Position numbers and translations under genes: made by a program
Shown: positions 32,576 to 44,044 of the stretch, one piece after another
Layout: each line of letters starts with the position of its first letter
Numbering within the stretch: position 1 is the first letter of the stretch
The notes under the pieces: model-generated
Seen by the model: the letters and a program-made list of their open reading frames with translations, nothing else
What the model was told of the DNA's origin: nothing
Database searches by the model: none
DNA from: Sisyra terminalis
Lineage: Eukaryota; Arthropoda; Insecta; Neuroptera; Sisyridae
Reading direction: 5' to 3'
NCBI GenBank assembly: GCA_958496175.1
Contig: OY292274.1
Span: 70,318,630 to 70,382,629, forward strand
Length of the DNA stretch: 64,000 nt

Positions 32576-33706
32576 AGTTTCATGAAGTGTTTGATGCACC
32601 TTGAAATTTTGTACGGCTGATATCTATGGGATGAGAAGTAGGAATACCTGTGTTTGCATAACCAAACCCATAAATATAAGCCAAAAAAAGTGTTTGATTC
32701 ACAGGCCAACAAACGTTAATCGAAAGTTTAGGTAATTTTAAATCAGAATCCAAGATGGTAGACACTTTTGAAGGGGTTTACATATAATTAATGCCCTCCA
32801 AAGTTGATTTTTTTTTTATATACAAAATGAAGTGTTTGATTCACTCTGAAATTTGAACAGCTTATTAATTAAATATTTAAGATTTTAATTACAAAAAGCC
32901 AGACAGTTTTGTTGGGGTTTGACTATCGGCAGACGTAAATTTTTTTATTTAAAATATAAAGAGATAGGCTGTGTATGGTTGGCGGAGTGAGCGAGAGGGC
33001 CGATCACCGCTGTAGCTGACTTTGTATTGCTTTTTCAAACTTGTCAAATTCGAATAGCATAACCAGTGATAATCTATAATATAATCGAATCACATTAGAA
33101 ATCCGTCAAAAATATAATTTAAAGTACTGTGATGTGATTTTACCATTAGAAGTGTCTTCTAATGAAGGTTATCACCGGTTATGCTATTCGAATTTGACAA
33201 GTTTGAAAAAGCAATACAAAGTCAGCTACAGCGGTGATCGGCCCTCTCGCTCACTCCGCCAACCATACACAGCCTATCTCTTTCTATTTTAAATAAAAAA
33301 ATGTACGTCTGCCGATAGTCAAACCCCAACAAAACTGTCTGGCTTTTTGGTAATTAAAATCTTAAATATTTGATTAATAAGTTGTTTAAATTTCAGAGTG
33401 AATCAAACACTTCATTTTGTATATAAAAAAAAATCAACTTTGGAGGGCATTAGTTATATGTAAACCCCTTCAAAAGTGTCTGCCATCTTGGATTCTGATT
33501 TAAAATTACCTAAACTTTCGATTAACGTTTGTTGGCCTGTGAATCAAACACTTTTTTTGGGCTTATATTTTATTACACCTTTCACCCATGCGCGCGCAGT
33601 ACCTGGTTTCCCGGGTTGGGTTATGCAAACACAGGTATTCCTACTTCTCATCCCATAGATATCAGCCTTACAAAATTTCAAGGTACATCAAACACTTCAT
33701 GAAACT
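32576..33706. mobile_element. Long foldback element F6 with repeated subterminal motif
   Basis: The arms 32576-33074 and 33164-33706 are inverse complements around a spacer of about 90 nt. The ends are AGTTTCATGAAGTGTTTGAT and counterpart. Each arm repeats AAGTGTTTGATTCAC-like motifs three times (about 32585, 32687 and 32828 on the left), a pattern typical of subterminal transposase-binding repeats. The right arm has about 42 extra GC-richer bases near 33572-33613. No clear target duplication. Open frames in the arms are mirror images. Confidence 0.8.
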
Positions 33707-35089
33707 TGTGTTACTGGCTCTCCGACTAATTGTAAAGCCTTTGCGATTAAAGTAGGCAGTCTTAAGTTCTTTAATTTTATACATACTGCTCTTTATGTAT
33801 CAATATGATTTTCATCCCATGTTATACTTGAAAATATGAGGGTTGTAATTAATTTTACATTGGAATTTCAGATCACACATGATTGACTGCATAATAAATT
33901 AGCATCAAAATACTCGCGTCCGTGAATCAATTGTTATTTATCCACCCACGCATTAATAATATCCTGCCGTAACAGGTAAGCATTAAAAACACAATGAAAA
34001 TGTTTTACATTTATATATATATTTTTTTCTAGGGAATTTAAAAAAAGAAATTGCAATTTTTTTGTTTCAAGAATTTCGTATACCACACGAAAAACTTACG
34101 GGTAAGATTTTCTTCTGTGACTACCTATGTGAAAATTACGTAAAAAAGTAGGATTACAAATTTACATTGGAAAAGTTCACTTTAGATTCGGCGAACAATA
34201 TCTTTTAACTGGCCAACACAAAAAGATAGATAATATTTGTATGGGAGCATAAAATTGTAGGTACTTTGTATGTATGGAACGTTTTGTTCTTCAAACTATT
34301 CATCGCTCCACTTTGATCTTGGAATCCACAGCTATTTACGTTACGGCCTTACATTTTTAACAAACTTTTTCCCATAATATCAACAATACGTAAGAATATA
34401 TGAAATAATATAAAACTTTTTTCAGTTACAACCAAGTTTCTTGGTTGAAATATATATATAAAGATTTGTTAAGCATTGCAGTTAGTACCGGATGTACTGG
34501 ACCAATTGGACGAAGAAAGGAATCCAAATTAAAAGGGTAACGTTTTAAAAATTAATTCTATTTTTAAGATTACCGTGTCGTTATTAACATTTTTGTTTTT
34601 TAGGACAATTTGTAAATTTTAAAATTCTGAAGCTTAAATAATCGTTGTCCGTCATACCAACAAGTTTCCATTAGTTTCAACGCGGCACTGATTTCGAAAT
34701 GTATCGGAAAAATTCAGTCATTGCAGTCGGGGAGAGTCTAGTTTCCGTGGCGACAAAATATGACGACCGATTCTGATAAAATTGACCAAAATAAATCGAA
34801 AATTACGAATACAAAAAGTCTTGTTTTCGCTTCGTTTACGTGCAAAAGAGGATTTTCGGTTCAAAAATATCAATGTTATTTCTTATGGGACTAAAATGTC
34901 AACAAAATAAGTCATGGCTACAATGTCTAAATTGATAATCATTTGAACGAAAAACAAGACTCAGTACAACTGATTTCGTTTTTAAGTAGAAGATACCTTA
35001 ATTAATATAATTTTTAAAAATAACCCTCTTCATAAAATTAGATTTTGTTCGTATTGGTCAATTTTATTTAAAAATTTTTGGGTCCTTCT
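33707..35089. other. No secure gene; one weak exon-like block
   Basis: At about 34479-34540 a block between TTAAGCATTGCAG and GTAACG can encode STGCTGPIGRRKESKLK. Support is slight. The region at 34620-34900 is moderate in GC and unassigned. Confidence 0.3.
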
Positions 35090-35671
35090 TAACATTATTC
35101 ACCCAAGAAACCAAACAATGGCACCTTACCGAGCGATAAAGTTCCCTTTTAATACCAAAGCTCGTGAAGAAGAAATTAAGATAATTAAACTACTAATGGA
35201 TACAAAAGCTCAATCGTATAAAAAATAATGTCGAAATTTACTAAAAAATCCATTTTTCTAACTCCACCAAAAAAATATAATAAATCAAACTTCAATAATA
35301 TATCTAGTTTTACAATCGCCAACTTCGTAAAGAAAAATAACATCAATATCGCATTTTCAATAAACAACAATATGGTGAAAGTTCGTAAACCATTGGAGAA
35401 TAATTAAATTACAACGAAAAATCAAACGGGAATATATAAAATTAAATGTGGTTCCTGTGAAAAATTCTATATTGGCCAAACTGGTAGATCTTTTGGAACT
35501 AGAAATAAGAAACATAAACCCAAGAAACCTACTTCAACAACTTGGAATTTTACAAAACATCTTAATAACCAAAGGCATCAATGCTTAAATTTTGAACCAA
35601 ATTTTAAGCCACTTCATATTTGCAAGAGAAGATCACATATGAACACCCTAGAACACCCTAGAAGATCCTAG
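35090..35671 (+). pseudogene. Penelope-like element, C-terminal GIY-YIG endonuclease relic
   Basis: One frame (about 35095-35228) gives MAPYRAIKFPF and EEEIKIIKLLMDT. It matches the typical stretch between reverse transcriptase and endonuclease in Penelope-like elements. After a frameshift come FTIANFVKKNNINIAFSINN and VKVRKPLENN, a stop at 35405, then the endonuclease GIYKIKCGSCEKFYIGQTGR followed by SF.TR and FTKHLNNQRHQ...HICKRRSHMNTLE. The GIY, CxxC, YIGQTGR and MNTLE landmarks are those of the GIY-YIG domain of this family. It is dead: frameshift, in-frame stop, a small 10-bp duplication near 35644, and no reverse transcriptase core upstream. Confidence 0.85.
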
Positions 35672-36510
35672 AAACTAGATCCAAATAACACTCTTAAGGA
35701 CAAATTATATAAAATAAACAACTTATATTAAATTCGTTTACAACGGACAAAATAATAAAGAAGAAATTGAGTCATAGGACATATATTTAGAGCAAAACAT
35801 TTGTTAAAAATAAATACGTAATGAGCAAATCACATGGATGCTGGGAGGACCTTAATTTTCCGAATCAGACAATGGAGGCAAAAGCAATATCTGCTTTATG
35901 ATTTCTCATTAAAGATCATTTTGATGCTTAATGGTGGTATAATAACACTTAAGCAATCTTGAAACTACCACCGTAAGCATTGATTACTGAGACTATAGCT
36001 GGCGCATGCAAATTATCAACAGACGTCCTCCACCGTTTTTGTCATCATTGACTCAACAATAAAACTTTTGATTAGTCTCTAACCGGTAATATTAGCGCCT
36101 AACCACCCACCCTCCCCTCTAACGTATATTAGCATGAATAAAATTTTCGACTGACAAACTAAAATCGTTACGATTACGTTAAGCACAAAACGCGCACTTT
36201 ATATGCAGAGCTTGAAAAGCATTTTGAATACAAATTGAAGAAATTTTTCGTGAGATTTTATCAATTATTGTTAGCAATGATAGGAGTCGCTAACGAACGG
36301 GGGGGGGGGGGAGGAAGTAGTTTTAATGGTAAGATTTGAGTCTCGAATTTTCTTTACGTCTCCAACGCCGCTATTACAGATTTTATTAGGATAATTTGTC
36401 TAAGGTATTAGTTTTGTCATTGAAAAAGTAAAAAAAAAAAATTTAATGAGCAAAAAGTGGAAAATATTAGGCACAAGTTAAATGTTGAATAACTTTTAAT
36501 GGAGTGATTT
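35672..36510. other. No gene seen; poly-G tract
   Basis: The possible 3' flank of the Penelope relic, then moderate-GC sequence. A run of about 13 G lies near 36299-36311. Confidence 0.5.
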
Positions 36511-36514
36511 AATC

Positions 36515-36796
36515 GAAAATTCATAAGAGACCTTTTTTGTAGAGCGTTAAATTTTACGTCAGAATAATTTCATCTTAAATCTTTTCATTCATTTGTTTCT
36601 GAGCAAAAAAAATTAAATGGTAAAAAGTCAAATAATGCCATGTTATTTAAATGGTAAAAGTAACATGATTCCGGCACGATTTAATCAAGAAATTAAGAGC
36701 TTAATTGCAGGGGATAATTTTTTTTTATATTTTAAACTAAAAATTCAGGGGGCGATCGCTGTAAAAAAATCAATTTGGCAAATAACGGACACCCTA
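36515..36796 (-). mobile_element. Single-arm relic of the TAGGGTG foldback family
   Basis: It contains CTTTTTTGTAGAGCGTTAAA, CATGTTATTTAAATGG, AAGAGCTTAATT and the end CACCCTA at 36790-36796, in the order found in right arms of the foldback family. No left partner or target duplication found. Confidence 0.6.
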
Positions 36797-36829
36797 ATAT
36801 CATGGAAATTTGATTTTAAACTTTTGTAG

Positions 36830-38455
36830 AATCTTTTTATAATAGATCGTACTTCCTTCTGATGATTGATTATTTTGATATAGGGAGAAAATTATGCAAT
36901 TATTGCATTCCTATTACCAAAGATATTTTGTCCAACAAAGTTGATGTCTATTAATATATCCATAAAGTTTTATTGAAGCCCGAGACTGACGTATTTTGAA
37001 AAACGATTACATAAGCTAGAGGCCATCAAGTATTCGATTCAACAATTTTAGGCTAAAGTTCAGTTGTATACGGGGAATTGTTCATTTTTTTTTTTTTTTT
37101 TTTTTTGATATTTTGGACAAGAATTTTTATTTTTTTATTTTTTTTTCGGCAGCAGAAGGTTAAATTGTCATTTTACCATATAGATAAAACAAGCCAATAA
37201 AGTCTCGAGTTTTGTTCATTTTTTGTCTAAATTTATAGTACAATATAAAAAAAAACATAATGGCTTTATTTTTTAATGTACTGGAAATTATAAATAATTT
37301 ATAAAGTCAGGTTTTTCTGTGCTGTAGCACAAAAACGACCAACCAAAAAAAAACTATTTAAATGATAGTTGTGAAGGTCGAATTCGAGTCGAACTGACGA
37401 ATTTATTCGTCCAATCTTTTAATAAAACTAATTTAATTCGACTACTGGAATTTTTAATCACTTGACACATCCTTATTTCCTATTTTATTGATTACCCAAC
37501 CAAAAAAAAATTAAGATTTCTGTACGAACGTGATCAACTCATAATTTGTGTTTAAAGTACAAAAAAAAAAAAAAACTACAATTTCAATTGAAAAGAAAAA
37601 TCAATTGTAATTAAAGCCATCATTATTGGTTTTCAATTTATCATTGTTGTAGTTAGACTCCTATATCTATATATATATATATATAATCCCACGTTTCTAT
37701 GAAGTCTTTACTTTCTCATTATCTCAAGGAATAATGACTATTATATCAATTTCCTTTATAATTTTTCAAATTAATTACATTCAAAGTACCAGAGATACGA
37801 AACCGTATTATCGTAATTTGCGTCAATGATTTTCCTCTTTTAAAACCCTTTTTGTAAAAGGATTGAGTCATTATTTTTAGTTAAATCAATTATGGCATCA
37901 AAACAAGGTGTGGCTTAATTAAAATAAACTAATCACATTCAATTCTTTTTTGCCACCATTTTGAATCTCTAATTCTAACCAATCAAACATCTATCTAGTC
38001 ACCTTTGACCTCGATAAAAAAAATATTTAAAATACACCCACAAATTTGCGTTTCTTTTGTTTATATCAACGCTAGTGCACATTTACAAAATACACAAAGG
38101 AAATGGCTGTTTTTAATTATAATAATTTGGTAGTGCAAACGTAGACGTATTAAAATCGAATGGTGAAAGGATTTTAGTGTTTTTTTTTTTTTGATGCAAA
38201 ATCTGATGCTTTTGATGCAACATGCACGGTTTCGTATTATAGATACATGGCACATGTCACATGAACTTTCTAAAAAAAAAAAAAAGCACAAAAGTAAAGC
38301 TTTTCTTCATTTTCCTACGAAACACATACAAATCGTAATATTTTCCGTATTTACAACAAAATTATTGAAATCCATATATTTTAAAAACTATTTTTAATAA
38401 AAGCTCAGCTTTTATTTTTGCTCAGCTTTCGTTTTGGAAGCCATTTTATATTACT
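36830..38455. other. No gene seen; poly-T tracts and a weak array relative
   Basis: There is a poly-T run at about 37087-37106 and a short (TA)n at about 37668. At 37930-38015 the text CCAATCAAACATC...CTAGTCACCTTTGACC resembles the unit of the array that starts at 38464, so this may be a diverged outlier unit. Confidence 0.45.
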
Positions 38456-38463
38456 AATTCAAA

Positions 38464-39770
38464 CCAATGAAAAAGCTGATATTTACAATCAAATATTTGA
38501 TCTAGTCATCTATGACCCGATGAAATATTATTTTAGAATTAGAAAATGGCGTCATTTCGGAAATGCAAGCAAAGATCATTTTTTACTAATTCTTTTACCT
38601 GTAAATTACTCTCCATTTCATTTTTTTTCACCTAACTATTGCTTGAATTACATTCAATTATTAACATCCCCATAAAATGCATTTAATGCATGAAAAAGCG
38701 TTAAAATTATCAATATCCACTTCAACCCAATGAGAAATCAGACATTTACAATCAAATATTTGATCTAGTCACCTATGACCCAATCAAATCTGCTTTAAGT
38801 ACTAGAAAATGGCGTCGTTTTGAAAGTTAAACAAAGATAATTTTTTACTAATTCTTCTGCCTGTAAATTACTCTCCACTTCATTTTTTTCTATCTCACTA
38901 TTGCTTGAAATTCATTTAATTATTGGCATCCCGATAAAGTGCATTTAATGCATGAAAAAGCGCTAAACTTATCCATTTCTACTTCAACCCAATGAAAAAG
39001 CAGACATTTACAATCAAATATTTGATCTAGTCACCTATGACCCAATGAAACATGCTTTCAGAATTAGAAAATGGCGTCATTTCGGAAGTCAAGCAAAAAT
39101 ATTTTTTTACTAATTCTTTTACCAGTAAGTTACTCTCCACTTCATTTTTTTCTATCTCACTATCGCTTGAAATTCATTTAATTATTGGCATCCCCATAAA
39201 GTGCATTTAATGCATGAAAAAGCGCTAAACGTATCCATTTCTACTTCAACCCAATGAAAAAGTCGACATTTACCAACAAATATTTGATCTAGTCATCTAT
39301 GACCCAATCAAATGTGCCTTTAGTACTAGAAAATGGCGTCATTTTGGAAGTTAAACAAAGATAATTTTTTACTAATTCTTCTACCTGTAAATTACTCTCC
39401 ACTTTTTTTTTACGTCACTATTATCAGAATTTCATATTGGCACCCCCATAAGGTGCATTTAGTACGTGAAAATCCCCTAAATTTATCAATATCAATTTTT
39501 ACTTAAACCCAATGAAAAAGCAGGCATTTACAATCAAATATTCGATCGAGTCACCTATGACCCAATCAAATGTGCTTTTAGTACTAGAAAATGGCGTCAT
39601 TTCGGAAGTGCAAGCAAAAATATTTTTTTAATAATCATTTTACCTGTAAATTACTCTCCACTTCAATTTTTTTTATTTTACTATTGCTTGAATTTTATGT
39701 AATTATTGACATCCCCATAAGGTGCATTTAATGCGTTAAAAAAGCGCTCAAATCATCAATATCCACTTTT
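38464..39770 (+). repeat. Tandem array, five units of about 262 bp
   Basis: Units start at 38464, 38727, 38989, 39251 and 39509 (spacings 263, 262, 262, 258, last unit 262). Each has CCAATGAAAAAGC, ATCAAATATTTGATCTAGTC, CTATGACCCAAT, AGAAAATGGCGTC, CCTGTAAATTACTCTCCA and GTGCATTTAATGC in order. Divergence between units is visible but modest. No coding frame spans a unit. It looks like a minisatellite-scale or short satellite array. Confidence 0.92.
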
Positions 39771-41035
39771 ACAGATTATGGTAATTGGAAAATTTACGTC
39801 CGCATTTTCCATTAGAGAATCTTATGATTATTTATGGGACGTAAATGTATTAAACGTGCCTCGTTTATTTGGGACAGGTATAAGGACATAAACTAGAGGA
39901 TATCTTTTCTTAAGCCCCCAATGAAATTTAAACTAATTATCCACGGAATTAATATTCATTATCGCACGATAGTTCAATCTTAAACTTTATTATCGTCGGC
40001 AGATTTTATATGGGCGAATCAATTTGGGGAAAATAAATTATTTTTCCACTAATAGAAGTAGGTGGCTGGGTAATCCACCAATGGAATTTTATACAACAAA
40101 GATAAAGGATATTTAAAATATGAATCATAGAAAAAGACAAGGAGATGGTATATTTAAAAATTTAATGTAAGCGGGCTTTGATTTCAAAAGAAAATGGCGA
40201 TTTATAAAGAAATTTATAAATTTTACTAGTAACTAGCCAATAGATTAGTTTTTCATTAATTAAATATCTACAATTTTAGAAAAAAAAATATAAAAATCAA
40301 TATTCATATTAATTGTTTCCGTAAAACTGCACCAAATGCTTAAATTAAAGGATTGTTTTATTACAAAAAAAAAGGGCTTAAAACTTTTAAATCCTAAAAA
40401 AAAAATTTAAAACAATTTTCCCAAATAATCTCTTCAATTGTTGTAATTCAGAAAAAAAACAGTTATAGTTATTAATCTCTTTTGGACGCATTTCATTGAC
40501 GGATTAACAGAGGATTGTTGTTTCGTATGAAATAAATTGCATCGATTTTATGTGAAAATTCGCCAATGTTTTCAAATTTCAAGTGAGCTACGATTAAATC
40601 CAACAATTAAATTTTAAATCGCAATTTTTTTTATTTTTTTACGCAAACAGACAAATCTTTTTTATTGTTATTCTTAATCTAAACCGAAACGAATTTAATT
40701 TTCCAAGCCACTATCGCTTTCATACAACATTAAACAAGAAAATTTACTTGCCACTATAAATTCTTGAATTTTTCCAAAAGTCTTAAAACAAATATATTAT
40801 GTACACCCATGTGAAAATTTCTAGAAACATTTCCAAAGAAATCACCAATCGAATGTTCCACTAATTTTGTCCATTAGTGTACAAAAGTTTCTTAATTTGG
40901 TTCTTTCGATAAATTTGTATGTCCCATTAAGATAACAATGGAAAATGACTTCATTCTCCTACAATAATTGGTCGATTTAATTACATTTTAGTAAATTATT
41001 TAATTTTTCCGAAGAATTACAGTTTTATGCACCAT
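39771..41035. other. No gene seen
   Basis: AT-rich sequence with several short poly-A tracts. No reading frame or repeat end supported. Confidence 0.45.
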
Positions 41036-41815
41036 TTAATTTTGATGACATATCTCTTAAACCTTTAATTTTATCGACTAAGCATATAGGAACTTTTTTG
41101 TAGAGCATTAAATTTTCTACAAATTGGTTCCACGAATTAAACAATTCACACTATACCTCTATAAACAACAGTTTTCTAAAAACCCTGTCACTAAAAATCC
41201 TATTTTTTAAAAAAAAAAATTTTATATCTACTACTAAACTATTTTGTCCCCAACAAAACGGTTTCTTTTAACGATTTTCGATCGATTGGCAAAAAAATTT
41301 TTTGGACAATTTCAAACTTGAAAATAAACAATTCATAAGCAAAAAACTTTTTCCAACGTCAATATCTTATAAATGATGAGATATACGATGAAAATATTAA
41401 AGACCTTTTTTGTAGAACATTAAATTTCCTACAAAATTATAAAAAAAAATTTGCAAAACGATAAAGTTATACGCAAAATATGATTATTTTTCTACTGGAC
41501 AAAATAAAGATATATAAACCAATAATTTAATTATTTTAACAAACATCTTTGGAATTTATCGATGCATATTTTTCATTGAAAGAATCCGTAAATATTGTGA
41601 ATTTATTGAGACCATAATAAGCGCATATTTTTCCCTACTGGAACTTGGAAATTAAATTTTATGTTCCAATTATCTGAGCTTGGAAAATCAATAAATTCAT
41701 ATGACTACATATCTGCTAAAGTAGTGCTTTTACTCTATTGAAATATAAAACCAAGGTCTTAACGAAATTTATTGCACCTTTGGTATAAAATCTATTAAAA
41801 TATATATATACATAT

Positions 41816-42838
41816 TAGACTGATTCAAAAAAAAAAAAAAAAAATGATTTTTTTTTCTTAATTATATCGAAAATTTTGTAGGGAATGACAAAAAAAAATC
41901 TGAGAAAGTTTAAGCTCTTAATATTAATATTTAGAGGAGCCGCATCGCAAATTTCGATTTTCCATTTAAATAACATGGCAACAATATTCTCTTGCACTTT
42001 GGAATTTTATAGCTCACGTTGGTGATAATATTTCGGATTGACCAAAGTATATTCTTGTAGAAAATTAAACGATCTACAAAAAAGGTCTCTGACAAATTTT
42101 TGATATATTTATTCTTTCAAAAGTTATTCGAGGTGAAAGTTGAACTAAAGAGAAATTTTAATATTTTTTCAATTTTCTGACGCAACCATCAATTTTATGA
42201 GAAAATTTTATAGGACATTTTTTGTAGAGCACTTTTTTTCCTATAACTTATCTCTATAAAAGTTTTTGATATTTTTCACAGGTTTTAAGTTATTTGCCTT
42301 AAACTGAAAATTCCCTGAATTATTATATTTTTAACATAAAAATTATTTTTTTTATTTTAACTAAATAACTTAGGACCTGTGAAAAATATCAAAAACTTTT
42401 ATGCAGATAAGTTATAGGAAAAAAAGTGCTCTACAAAAAATGTCCTGTAAAGCTTTCTCATAAAATTGATGGTTGCGTCAGAAAATTGAAAAAATATTAA
42501 AATTTCTCTTTAGTTCAACTTTCACCTCGAATAACTTTTGAAAGAATAAATATATCAAAAATTTGTCAGAGACCTTTTTTGTAGATCGTTTAATTTTCTA
42601 CAAGAATATATTTTGGTCATTCCGAAATATTGTCACCAACGTGAGCTATAAAATGCCAAAGTGCAAGAGAATATTGTTGCCATGTTATTTAAATGGAAAA
42701 TCGAAATTTGCGATGCGACACCTCTTAATATTAATATCAAGAGCTTAAACTTTCACAGGACTTTTTTTTGTCATTCCCAACAAAATTTTCGATATAATTA
42801 AGAAAAAAAAATTTCATATTTTTTTTTGAATCAGTCTA
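41816..42838. mobile_element. Long foldback element F4, TAGACTG type
   Basis: The arms (41816-about 42296 and about 42355-42838) are near-perfect inverse complements. The ends are TAGACTGATTCAAAAAAAAA and counterpart. A perfect 8-bp duplication ATACATAT lies at 41808-41815 and 42839-42846. It is closely related to F3 at 19849. Confidence 0.87.

Positions 42839-42842
<4 letters not shown>

Positions 42843-42902
<60 letters not shown>
42843..42902. repeat. (AT)n microsatellite growing from a target duplication
   Basis: About 30 AT units begin inside the right-hand ATACATAT duplication of F4. The left flank has a much shorter TA run. Confidence 0.93.
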
Positions 42903-42907
<5 letters not shown>

Positions 42908-43789
42908 ATTTATTATATCACAAATCAATACAAGCAGGTAAAGGATATAACTCGCCGTATTTGTATCTGATTTACGGTGCATACATATCTATGCAAGTAA
43001 ATCCATTCGACAGCTATGCAAACTGCGGTTTCTAGGAATTCTTCCAACCCAAAAAAAAAAATAAAAAAAATGCAAAAGTATTTGTGCAGCATTGCACAAA
43101 CGTTTTGTTAATTCTTTTCGATCGAAAAATTCAAAGAATTTCAAGCACAAATCACCAAACTATATTGATGAACAACAAACGAAAAAGAAACCAATTGTTG
43201 TGGGAATTTTTTTTTTTTCGGGAAAAGTTGATTTTCACAAACGATGAAAATATTTCGGTGAAAAGCTTGTTTAATTATGTCTCAATTTTTTGTCGATTTT
43301 AGAAAATTTCGTGAAAATACAATTAAAAGAAAAAAAAAACTTTTCATAAATGTCTTTTTTCTCGAATTTTTTGGTTGGAATAGGGGGGGGAGGTTCAGGT
43401 AAGTTTTATATTAAACAAATTTTCTAAAGTTTGCCCTTCATTTCTGTGTATTATAAAACACTAAAAACCCTATTTCTAAACATTATACCATATAAATGAC
43501 TAAATAGTTAATTAATTACTACTAAACTATACTGTAACAAACGAAACGATATCTTTCACCAATCTTAACGAAAGATTTTCCATCGATGGCCAAAAATTTT
43601 TTTTGGAAAATTTTAACTTTACAACAGGATGAATTGTTTAACTCCTAAACTCATATGAATTATCAAATGTACAATACATAATTTTATAGAAAATTTAATG
43701 CTCTACAAAAAAGGTCTTGCATGCTTAATCGATAAAATTACGCGTTTACAAGATATTGGTGATATTTTCTATTTCTAATGAGTATGATA

Positions 43790-44041
43790 TGCACCGTTTA
43801 TTTTGAAAGTAAGTTAAGTCCATGTCAAGAACAATCCCTATAGTGTTATCATTTTTAACCATAAGAACTATGGAAGATACTAAGGAGGAGGCAATAATTG
43901 GCGTTTTTGTTAAAATCAATAATTTCTGAAAACTTAGCAGTTAAATAATTAACACACTTTGTTCTAGTTACAAGAAAAAAAATCACCATATAGACCCCGT
44001 CCTTGAAATGGACTTACGCCACTTTCAAAATAAACGAGTCA
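43790..44041 (-). mobile_element. TA-flanked MITE, reverse-oriented copy
   Basis: A 252-bp member of the CGTTTATTTTGAAAGTG family with TA on both sides. Confidence 0.8.
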
Positions 44042-44044
44042 TAT

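Larger units (their letters stand above)
41036..43765. mobile_element. Decayed foldback-like host, split by F4
   Basis: Positions 41036-41125 and 43680-43765 are inverse complements (TTTTTTGTAGAGCATTAAAT, then TTTATCGACTAAGCATA). Blocks at about 41230-41345 and 43516-43630 (ACTACTAAACTAT, then GATTTTCSATCGATKGSCAA) match in direct orientation. A mosaic of older members of the same foldback superfamily is likely, with F4 inserted later. Out of this, about 42900-43440 is unique AT-rich DNA with no gene seen. Confidence 0.5.

Noticed and set aside
33476..33658. Frame shared with 32580-32765
   Set aside because: The two frames are mirror images in the arms of foldback F6 and reflect the inverted repeat, not a gene.
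38464..39770. CRISPR-like array
   Set aside because: The repeats are about 262 bp and contiguous, without short repeats and unique spacers, and the DNA is eukaryotic.
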